A stretch of DNA of 15,459 nt, taken from contig CALFWP010000138.1 of NCBI GenBank assembly GCA_937927905.1, forward strand, positions 1 through 15,459, in the 5' to 3' direction. Below the pieces are notes generated by a model. That model was not told the origin of the DNA and did no database searches. It saw nothing but the letters and a program-made list of their open reading frames with translations. The DNA is from an uncultured Neomegalonema sp. (lineage in GTDB: Bacteria; Pseudomonadota; Alphaproteobacteria; Rhodobacterales; Rhodobacteraceae). Positions within the stretch are counted from its first letter, which is position 1. Each line of letters opens with the position of its first letter. The translations under genes were made by a program, and so were the position numbers. Positions 1 through 5,967 of the stretch are shown in pieces.

Positions 1-430
1 GTTCGTCATTGCTTGCGGCTGATGCTGTCGCTGGCTGTGCCGCTTCATGGACTTGCTGCTCGGCTCTTTGCTGTTGCTGGCGCGCCTGTTGTTCTGCGCG
101 GCGTTCCTGTTCCGCCTGATGCGCTGCCTGCCGGCGCTCGCGCTCTTCAGCTTCAGCTGCCTGAATTGTCATCAGAATCCGTTGGTAATGTTCGGCATGC
201 TGAAAGAAGTTTTCGGCCAGGACACCTTCACCGGATGTCTGGGCATCCCGTGCCAGAGACGTGTATTTGTCGATGATCTGCTGGGCTGTGCCGCGCACTT
301 TGCCCTCGGGTCCGGCGCTGTCATAAACGCGATTGGCACTATGTCCGCCACCACTTCCGCCTCCGGAAGAGCGTCTGCCGCCCTTATTGTTGCGGTTGTT
401 GCGATGGTTTTGCCTGGAAGGTTGCTTCAT
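1..430 (-). CDS. DUF4167 domain protein, C-terminus cut off by window edge
   Basis: Reading the minus strand from the ATG at 430 gives 143 open codons that leave the window without a stop. Residues 1-30 are basic and low in complexity (Asn, Arg, Ser, Gly, starting MKQPSRQNHRNNRNN), as in a nucleic-acid-binding tail. Residues about 31-90 are the conserved part (ANRVYDSAGPEGKVRGTAQQ, then a helix around AENFFQHAEHYQRI) and match what I know of DUF4167. From residue 91 a Glu/Arg/Gln/Ala-rich stretch looks like a long helix or coiled coil and is still running at the edge. DUF4167 proteins are widespread in alphaproteobacteria and their role is not settled; the basic tail suggests RNA or ribosome contact, which is inference. 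It lies 157 bases downstream of prmC on the same strand, the usual place for this family. No strong Shine-Dalgarno is visible before the ATG. Confidence 0.85.
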   Translation of the reverse strand, partial: MKQPSRQNHRNNRNNKGGRRSSGGGSGGGHSANRVYDSAGPEGKVRGTAQQIIDKYTSLARDAQTSGEGVLAENFFQHAEHYQRILMTIQAAEAEERERRQAAHQAEQERRAEQQARQQQQRAEQQVHEAAQPATASAASNDE

Positions 431-587
431 CTTTTATCCGGTTCTCTCTTGGGATGCCACCCTACCGATGGTATCTCAGGTCGCTGGGTCTGTGTGAATG
501 CGGTGCGGCCCTCGCAAAGCCGGTGGTATTACGGTCTATCACACTGCCTACATCCTCGGGGCGGTTCTTCCGGCCCGTTTTGCCAAC

Positions 588-1421
588 TCACCGCTGCACA
601 ATTATGCAGCGTTCGATGCCTCCCAAGTCTGTTCGGGAGGATATTCTCCGAAATCCGGCTTTTTTGAAGAGGTCCATGACAGGTTTCGCCTGGTTGTAAC
701 CGACTTCAAATATTGCCGTGCCGTCAGACTTAAGAACTGAACTTAACCCGTTCGCTATCTCACGATATGCCTGCAAGCCATCCATACCCGCAAAAAGCGC
801 TGTATGCGGCTCCCAATCTATAACCTCGGGAGCAAGCATATCACCTTCGGTGACGGGAATGTATGGAGGGTTTGAAACCACAAGGTCAAAGGTTTCGTCA
901 AGTGCTGATAGCCAATCCCCGGCAATAAATTGGCTCCGGTTGTCTAAATTCAGCATTTTCGCGTTTGTTTTTGCGACTTTTAGAGCGCCGGGAGAGATAT
1001 CGAGACCCAGTCCGGTCGCATGAGGCATTTTTGCGAGCAGTGTAAGTAAAATACACCCTGAACCTGTTCCCAGATCGGCAATGCGCAAAGATGCGGCCTT
1101 ACCGGTACATTCGAAGGCGGCTTCGATCAGCGTTTCCGTATCCGGGCGGGGGTCCAGAACGTCGCCGTTGACCTGAAACCGATATGACCAAAAGTCTTTA
1201 TATCCTGTAATTTTCGCGACAGGTTCTCTCCTGATCCTGCGCTCTATGAATGACAAAAAGAGATTTCTCTCCGTGAGTACTGCGTCAGGATCAGCGATTA
1301 ATGCAGCCTGGCTTATGTTTTCCGCGTGCAGCAGCAATCGCTTTGAATCCGTATCCGGTGTTTCAACTCCTGCACTTGCCAATCGCGCCTTTGTCTCGGC
1401 CAGTGCCTCTGTCCGCGTCAT
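588..1421 (-). CDS. prmC: Peptide chain release factor N5-glutamine methyltransferase
   Basis: PrmC (HemK) transfers a methyl group from S-adenosylmethionine to the glutamine of the GGQ motif of release factors, raising termination efficiency in the cytoplasm. The 277 residues match the usual length. An N-terminal helical domain (about 1-75, containing EPVAKITGYKDFW) that binds the release factor precedes a Rossmann-type domain with SAM motif I ADLGTGSGC at 115-123. The diagnostic catalytic motif NPPY is at 184-187, followed by IPVTEGDM. The ATG start overlaps the TGA stop of prfA (ATGA), so the two are probably translationally coupled, which places the enzyme beside its own substrate gene. 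Nothing is missing or unusual. Confidence 0.97.
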   Translation of the reverse strand: MTRTEALAETKARLASAGVETPDTDSKRLLLHAENISQAALIADPDAVLTERNLFLSFIERRIRREPVAKITGYKDFWSYRFQVNGDVLDPRPDTETLIEAAFECTGKAASLRIADLGTGSGCILLTLLAKMPHATGLGLDISPGALKVAKTNAKMLNLDNRSQFIAGDWLSALDETFDLVVSNPPYIPVTEGDMLAPEVIDWEPHTALFAGMDGLQAYREIANGLSSVLKSDGTAIFEVGYNQAKPVMDLFKKAGFRRISSRTDLGGIERCIIVQR

Positions 1422-2473
1422 CCGTTGAGGTCCGCCAGTTTTGCGGCCTGATCATCTGCGGTCAATGCATCGATTACTTCATCAAGATCCCCCTGGATGA
1501 TCTGGTCCAGTTTATACAGCGTCAGATTGATCCGATGGTCCGTGAGGCGGCCCTGAGGAAAATTATATGTCCTGATCCGTTCCGAGCGATCGCCGGACCC
1601 GACCTGTCCTTTACGTTCGGCAGCGCGGGCCTCGTCTGCGGCACGGCGCTCCATATCGTAAAGACGGGCGCGCAGCACATCCATAGCCTTGGCGCGGTTG
1701 GTGTGCTGTGATTTTTCCGAAGAGGTCACAACAATGCCGCTGGGAATATGGGTGATTCTGACGGCGGAGTCGGTTGTATTGACGTGCTGTCCCCCCGCGC
1801 CCGAGGCACGCATGGTGTCAATCCGCAAATCCCCCGTTGCGATGTCGATGTCTATTTCCTCCGCTTCGGGCAGGACCGCGACGGTGGCTGCGGAGGTATG
1901 GATACGGCCTTGCGATTCCGTGTCAGGAACGCGCTGCACTCTGTGAACACCGGATTCGAACTTGAGGCGCGAAAAGACGGATTTACCCTTCACATTGGCA
2001 ATTATTTCGCGATAGCCGCCGTGATCTCCGGGGTTTTCATCCAGTATCTCGACATTCCAGCGGTTCGCATCGGCATACCGCTGGTACATGCGGAACAGAT
2101 CGCCGGCGAAAAGCGCCGCTTCATCGCCGCCTGTTCCTGCGCGAATCTCAATAATAGCCGATTTTTCATCCGCAGTATCTTTCGGCAAAAGTGCAAGTTG
2201 TAGCGCGGTTTCCGCCTCCGGCAGCGCCGCGCGCAATTTCGTCAGTTCCTCTTCCGCGTATGCTTTCATTTCGGGATCATCGAGCATCAGCTCTGCAGCG
2301 CCGATATCGTCGAGCAGTGTCTGGTATGTGATGGCCTGTTGCACGACCGGCTCCAGAGCGGCGTATTCCTTTGATACCCTAACATATTCATCGGCCCCGA
2401 GGCTGCCTGACATGGATGCTTCAAGGAATTCGAAGCGCTGCAGTATCTGGTCTATTTTATCGGATGGAATCAT
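1418..2473 (-). CDS. prfA: Peptide chain release factor 1
   Basis: RF1 recognises UAA and UAG in the ribosomal A site and triggers hydrolysis of peptidyl-tRNA. The protein is 351 residues from the ATG at 2473, the normal length. Key elements: the catalytic loop SGAGGQHVNT with GGQ at 227-229; the codon-reading PxT element as P-D-T at 183-185 within RVPDTESQGR (RF2 would show SPF here); HTSAATVAVLPE from 192; and the C-terminal signature RTYNFPQGRLTDHRIN from about 301. An in-frame ATG at 2590 would add 39 residues (beginning MSVPHIHG) that do not look like RF1 and would fill the gap to the divergent gene at 2594, so I reject it. The Shine-Dalgarno is weak: an AAGG lies only one base before the ATG. 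The gene heads a minus-strand run with prmC. Confidence 0.97.
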   Translation of the reverse strand: MIPSDKIDQILQRFEFLEASMSGSLGADEYVRVSKEYAALEPVVQQAITYQTLLDDIGAAELMLDDPEMKAYAEEELTKLRAALPEAETALQLALLPKDTADEKSAIIEIRAGTGGDEAALFAGDLFRMYQRYADANRWNVEILDENPGDHGGYREIIANVKGKSVFSRLKFESGVHRVQRVPDTESQGRIHTSAATVAVLPEAEEIDIDIATGDLRIDTMRASGAGGQHVNTTDSAVRITHIPSGIVVTSSEKSQHTNRAKAMDVLRARLYDMERRAADEARAAERKGQVGSGDRSERIRTYNFPQGRLTDHRINLTLYKLDQIIQGDLDEVIDALTADDQAAKLADLNG

Positions 2474-2593
2474 ACCTTGCGGTTTCGCGCGTTGCGGGGC
2501 GGGGGTCAACCTCCGGTGTGAATCGCGCGGGGGGAATGATGCCAGGTCTACACGGATTTTGCCGACCCCGTGTATGTGTGGTACGCTCAACGT

Positions 2594-2887
2594 ATGAGAC
2601 GTATTCTGATAATATGCACTGCTGTAATTGGCTCCGGTTTTATAACTGTCGGTGCTTTCGCCGCTGACAGTTATCCGGTGCCGGATACAATGCAGCGCTC
2701 CGGTAAATCCGGAGATTGGAAGCCCGCAAAACTGCCCTGCAAATGCCGGGCGCGCGATGGCACAAAGGTCCGGCTTGGTGCAAAAATGTGCATGAAACGT
2801 GGAGGCGGGGTGGTCACATTACAATGCCGCCTCGTGCTGAATAATACATCCTGGCAGAAGATTGAGGACGGGTGCGGATTGGTGTGA
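2594..2887 (+). CDS. Small exported cysteine-rich protein of unknown function
   Basis: This is a 97-residue protein. Residues 1-24 form a clear signal peptide: MRR, a hydrophobic core IICTAVIGSGFITVG, and a cleavage site at AFA-A or FAA-D. The mature part is basic and holds five cysteines at 49, 51, 66, 78 and 94, in the arrangement CKC...MC...QC...LNNTSW...DGC. I recall similar short secreted proteins with this C-x-C and LNNT.W spacing in alphaproteobacteria, but I know no function. The cysteine pattern suggests disulfides in the periplasm; the odd number leaves one free or available for pairing between chains. An upstream in-frame ATG at 2570 would spoil the signal peptide's N-region, so 2594 is preferred. 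No Shine-Dalgarno is visible. The gene is divergent from prfA and convergent with the hydrolase gene. Confidence 0.75.
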   Translation: MRRILIICTAVIGSGFITVGAFAADSYPVPDTMQRSGKSGDWKPAKLPCKCRARDGTKVRLGAKMCMKRGGGVVTLQCRLVLNNTSWQKIEDGCGLV

Positions 2888-2900
2888 CAGGTTCCGCACC
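2871..2900. terminator. Hairpin at the end of the small exported gene, possible terminator
   Basis: GGTGCGGA (2871-2878) and TCCGCACC (2893-2900) form a perfect 8-bp stem with a 14-base loop that contains the TGA stop codon of the small exported protein. The stem lies between two convergent genes, where a terminator is expected. No run of T follows on either strand, so it is not a textbook intrinsic terminator. It could instead act as a 3' stabilising hairpin. Confidence 0.4.
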
Positions 2901-2922
2901 GGCGGCAGACGTGATGTAACGA

Positions 2923-3927
2923 TCAGCCGTTCTCATCGCCGAGAACAAAATCCGCGACCATATTGCGGACGCGCGCGCCTTCGAGATCGCGCAACAGCAT
3001 ATGCCAGCCTGTTTCGATTTTCTTGTATTGTTTAGGACCGGAAAACTGTTCATAAGCAGCGAGAATAGGAGTCTCCGGCAGCACTTCATCTTTGGCTCCG
3101 TAGAGTGTGAGAACCGGTGTTTTCAGGGACGGTGCCGCCCTGACCGCACGATCCATCAGGCGGATCAGACCGACAAATTCCCGCGAGCTGGGGTTGCGGA
3201 CATAAAGCGGGTCACGCCCGAGGCGGCGCAGCATCTCGATATTGTCCGATGCCTGAATTCTGACAACCCCCTCGCCGGTCCAGCGTTTGTCGGGCGTTAA
3301 CAAATGTGCGGTGTGGGCTGCGGCACGGTAGAAAAAGTTGAGGTTGGCGCCGCCCCAGAGTGCAGGGGCCAACAGCACCGCTCTATCCGCTATCGCTTGA
3401 TTTTCGCCGAGGGCTGCGGTCACAACGCCGCCGCCCATACTGTGCCCGATAATCGTAAATGGCAGGTCGGGGTGGCGTGTGCGGATTAGGTGTGAAATGT
3501 CTCCGAGGTCACTGATCAGCGCATCATGACCTGGCCAGTTGCCGTTGCCGGGATTGCGTCCGAAACCGCGCTGATCATAGGCATAGGTGGTAATACCGCG
3601 CTGTGCCCAGTCTTTTGCAGCCTCGGCAAAAGTGCTGGTGCCATGATCACCATAGCCGTGAACAGCCAGTATTACTGCCTTTTGATTCCCTTTGGCTGGC
3701 CATTCGGTCATGGCGATGCTGTTCGGTCCTGTCCCGATGCTATGCTCAATGCGTGCGGGGGCAGGGTCAGCAGGACCGTGGGACGCCGTCACCAGACCAG
3801 TGGACAGCCGCATCGCGGTTCCGTCCGCTTTTGTACAGGCGGATAACATAACCGTACAGCACAAAGCCATCAGACCAGTCGCGCAACCTCGGACCGCAGC
3901 AGCGGCAGAATATCGCTTTCGAACCAC
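2923..3927 (-). CDS. Alpha/beta hydrolase (lysophospholipase-like), probable lipoprotein
   Basis: This is an alpha/beta-hydrolase of the serine lipase/monoacylglycerol lipase-like type; the substrate cannot be told. Numbering from the chosen GTG start (334 residues): HGYGDH near 90 (oxyanion region), the nucleophile elbow GHSMG with Ser about 163, acid Asp about 280 in YGAKDEVLP, and His about 309 in GWHML. The N-terminus carries basic residues, then a hydrophobic stretch ending in the lipobox-like LSAC (Cys about 31), which suggests lipid anchoring. Three starts compete. ATG at 3945 has no Shine-Dalgarno and overlaps the upstream gene by 76 bases. GTG at 3927 has AAGGA six bases upstream. 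ATG at 3870 overlaps the previous stop by one base (TGATG) but shortens the signal sequence too much. I chose 3927. The gene overlaps the end of the uracil-DNA glycosylase-like gene, so the two are probably co-transcribed. Confidence 0.85.
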   Translation of the reverse strand: MVRKRYSAAAAVRGCATGLMALCCTVMLSACTKADGTAMRLSTGLVTASHGPADPAPARIEHSIGTGPNSIAMTEWPAKGNQKAVILAVHGYGDHGTSTFAEAAKDWAQRGITTYAYDQRGFGRNPGNGNWPGHDALISDLGDISHLIRTRHPDLPFTIIGHSMGGGVVTAALGENQAIADRAVLLAPALWGGANLNFFYRAAAHTAHLLTPDKRWTGEGVVRIQASDNIEMLRRLGRDPLYVRNPSSREFVGLIRLMDRAVRAAPSLKTPVLTLYGAKDEVLPETPILAAYEQFSGPKQYKKIETGWHMLLRDLEGARVRNMVADFVLGDENG

Positions 3928-4478
3928 GGGTTTCCTTTCAGCCATGTGTTGTTGCGCCAGGACGGATGCGGCAGAGGCAGGACGGGTATATCGCCCTCAA
4001 CTATACCACCCGATACAATCTCGGTCAGTGACTTTGACTTATAATCCGGCAAATGCCAGCCGATTGCGGATTTACCGACCGTCACAATCAGTTCAATTTG
4101 CGGTATGACTTCGAATAGCTGTTCCCGCCAGAGCTTTGCACAGTCGCGCGGTGGCGGCAGATCATGATTTTTATCGTTATAACCCGGAAAGCAAAAGGCC
4201 ATTGGCACTATCGCCAGCCGCTCTGGATTGTAAAACACAGTTTCATCTATCCCGAGCCATTCACGCAGGCGCATACCCGATGGATCGGTAAAGGGCTTGC
4301 CGGAATCATGGGCGCGCAAACCCGGTGCCTGACCTGCAATGCACAGGCGGGCCTTTGACGAAATCTGAAAAACCGGATTGGGAGAATGTGCGGTTTTTGT
4401 TGCGGCGAATCTGTCCGCGCAGTGGTTACAGGCTTTAATTTTGTGCGAAAGATCCTGAATGAGTTTTTGATTAGTCAT
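3870..4478 (-). CDS. Uracil-DNA glycosylase superfamily protein
   Basis: The 202-residue protein resembles single-domain members of the uracil-DNA glycosylase superfamily, which excise damaged bases from DNA. Motif A appears as GQAPG at 49-53, followed by GLRAHDSGKPFTDPSG. The C-terminal motif is LPHPSWRNN, with the His at 171. Four cysteines at 17, 20, 96 and 113 (CNHC near the N-terminus, then C-F-P-G...P-P-P-R-D-C) resemble the iron-sulfur cluster ligands of family 4/5 enzymes. Whether it removes uracil or is a divergent relative cannot be decided from sequence alone. The start is an ATG, with AGGAA about 12 bases upstream, which is rather far. The gene is divergent from nhaA, and its 3' end overlaps the downstream hydrolase gene. 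Confidence 0.85.
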   Translation of the reverse strand: MTNQKLIQDLSHKIKACNHCADRFAATKTAHSPNPVFQISSKARLCIAGQAPGLRAHDSGKPFTDPSGMRLREWLGIDETVFYNPERLAIVPMAFCFPGYNDKNHDLPPPRDCAKLWREQLFEVIPQIELIVTVGKSAIGWHLPDYKSKSLTEIVSGGIVEGDIPVLPLPHPSWRNNTWLKGNPWFESDILPLLRSEVARLV

Positions 4479-4505
4479 CTGAACTGCGCATTCCTGTTAA
4501 GTATT

Positions 4506-4536
4506 CCGTACTAGATATTGTAAGCATAAGGTACGG
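4506..4536. promoter_or_regulatory. Inverted repeat between the glycosylase-like gene and nhaA
   Basis: CCGTAC at 4506-4511 and GTACGG at 4531-4536 form a perfect 6-bp inverted repeat, extendable by one G-T pair at each end, with a 19-base AT-rich interior. It sits in the 101-base gap between two divergent genes, 44 bases before the nhaA start. It could be an operator for one or both genes or a hairpin in the nhaA leader. I see no known riboswitch fold and no convincing -35/-10 pair. Confidence 0.3.
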
Positions 4537-4579
4537 GCATTAAGCTCTAAATCTATACGAAATACACGGGGTGTGAAGG

Positions 4580-5866
4580 ATGCGCGTTTGGCGGTTTGTG
4601 CAGGATTATTCACTGCTTCTGATTATCGGCGCGCTGCTGGCTTTGTTCTGGGCGAATACCGACCCGCACAGTTATCACCACCTGATTGAACATCCGATCT
4701 GGGCTAATGACCTGATCGGTGCTCCTTATGAATATTGGGCAAAGGCCTATGGCAAAGGTGCTGCGGAGCTTGTGGCCCCCGGGCCGGAGCGGGTTTTGTC
4801 CCTGCATTACCTGGTCAATGATGTGCTTATGGCGTTGTTCTTTGCCTTTGCAGGTAAAGAAGTCTGGGAAGCGGTAGCACTGAAAAACGGCTCTCTTCGA
4901 GGGCGTAAAGCGGCAACACCGCTGTTCGCAACGGCGGGCGGCGTTATTGTGCCTGTGCTGATCTATCTGCTCGGAGCCATGCTGATCGGGCGGATGTCGG
5001 ATTTATCCCAGGGCTGGGCGATTCCGACGGCAACCGATATCGCGTTCTCTTATCTGGTCGGCCGGCTGATTTTCGGTGCGGCACATCCGGCGGTCACGTT
5101 TCTGTTGTTGTTGGCGATTGCCGATGACGCCATCGGTCTGTTGATTATCGCGCTGTTCTATTCCAAGGGTGAATTGCAACCAGTGTGGCTGCTGTTTTCT
5201 TTTGGCAGTGCTTTGGCGGCCTATATTCTGTTCAACTGGTTGCCCCGTCGTCTGGACCGCGGAAAACAGGACCGCCCGGCGAGCACCTGGATGCGGCGGA
5301 AACTGTCATTCTGGCCATTTTTACTTGCCGGATGTTTCAGCTGGTACGGGTTTCAGGAGGCGGGGATTCATCCGGCACTCGGCCTGTTGCCGGTTATTCC
5401 GACGATGCCCCATGCGGATGTTGCTTTCGGCATCTTTGCCGCAGCTGAAAAATATCTCGACGATACTTTGAACGCGTTTGAGCATACCCTTAAAGTGCCG
5501 GTAGAAATCATCCTGTTTCTGTTCGGTTTTGCCAATGCGGGTGTAGAGTTTTCGTCGATCGGTGGTGCGACTTTCCTCGTACTGCTCGGGTTGTTTATCG
5601 GAAAACCGCTTGGTATCTGGGGATTCGGCCAGTTTGCCTACAGTGTCCTGAAGCTCGGATTGCCGGATGGGATGCGTCCGGTTGATCTTGTTGTGGTCGG
5701 CTTTATTTCTGCCATCGGTTTTACGGTTGCCCTTTTTGTGGCGGGGGTCGCCTTTGAACCCGGGCCGTTGCAGGATGCGGCAAAAATGGGCGCGTTGCTG
5801 TCACTGGGGGCTGCGATCCTGTCAATCATTGCTGGAAAGCTATGTCGTGTTGAGAAAATGCATTAA
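4580..5866 (+). CDS. nhaA: Na+/H+ antiporter NhaA
   Basis: NhaA is an inner-membrane antiporter that expels Na+ (or Li+) in exchange for protons and maintains pH and sodium balance. The 428-residue protein has about a dozen hydrophobic segments and the family's key sites: TDIAF at 152-156 (Asp153, the discontinuous TM IV region), the ion-binding Asp pair at 182-183 in AIADDAIGL, HPALGLLP near 264 in the region of the E. coli pH-sensing histidine, and Lys342 in GKPLGI, matching the conserved TM X lysine. The C-terminal GFTVALFVAGVAF is also typical. The ATG follows GTGAAGG directly, a Shine-Dalgarno lying unusually close to the start. It is a single gene, divergent from the glycosylase-like gene. 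No regulator gene such as nhaR is nearby. Confidence 0.97.
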   Translation: MRVWRFVQDYSLLLIIGALLALFWANTDPHSYHHLIEHPIWANDLIGAPYEYWAKAYGKGAAELVAPGPERVLSLHYLVNDVLMALFFAFAGKEVWEAVALKNGSLRGRKAATPLFATAGGVIVPVLIYLLGAMLIGRMSDLSQGWAIPTATDIAFSYLVGRLIFGAAHPAVTFLLLLAIADDAIGLLIIALFYSKGELQPVWLLFSFGSALAAYILFNWLPRRLDRGKQDRPASTWMRRKLSFWPFLLAGCFSWYGFQEAGIHPALGLLPVIPTMPHADVAFGIFAAAEKYLDDTLNAFEHTLKVPVEIILFLFGFANAGVEFSSIGGATFLVLLGLFIGKPLGIWGFGQFAYSVLKLGLPDGMRPVDLVVVGFISAIGFTVALFVAGVAFEPGPLQDAAKMGALLSLGAAILSIIAGKLCRVEKMH

Positions 5867-5902
5867 CGTACACTGAATAATGCGCTGTTTCAGGGCATTT
5901 CC

Positions 5903-5931
5903 TTGACACTGGAACGGGATGCGGTTGTATT
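5903..5931 (+). promoter_or_regulatory. Sigma70-like promoter before the 349-residue protein
   Basis: TTGACA at 5903-5908 is a perfect -35 hexamer. After a 17-base spacer comes TGTATT at 5926-5931, matching four of six -10 positions. Transcription would start near 5938, giving a leader of about 30 bases before the TTG start at 5968. This suggests the gene is transcribed independently of nhaA. Confidence 0.55.
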
Positions 5932-5956
5932 GGTTGCGACGGTATATTTTTGCCGC

Positions 5957-5961
5957 AGGAG
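5957..5961 (+). promoter_or_regulatory. Shine-Dalgarno that fixes the TTG start at 5968
   Basis: AGGAG lies six bases before the TTG at 5968, the ideal distance. An in-frame TTG at 5950 lies upstream of this site and has no ribosome site of its own. The nearby ATG at 5963 is in another frame and meets a stop after five codons. This is why the shorter 349-residue reading is preferred. Confidence 0.65.
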
Positions 5962-5967
5962 TATGCG

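Noticed and set aside
431..587. Possible RNA gene or riboswitch in the 157-base gap between prmC and the DUF4167 gene
   Set aside because: Only a weak imperfect hairpin (GAT-CCA with TGG-ATC) is visible. No known RNA fold or promoter can be supported.
47..667. A 206-codon plus-strand open frame over the DUF4167 protein and the end of prmC
   Set aside because: It is opposite two recognisable genes, and its translation is an antisense-type, Leu/Ser/Arg-rich sequence without a domain.
2474..2590. N-terminal extension of release factor 1 from an ATG at 2590
   Set aside because: The extra 39 residues do not resemble RF1, whose N-terminus aligns with the ATG at 2473. The extension would occupy the whole promoter gap of two divergent genes.
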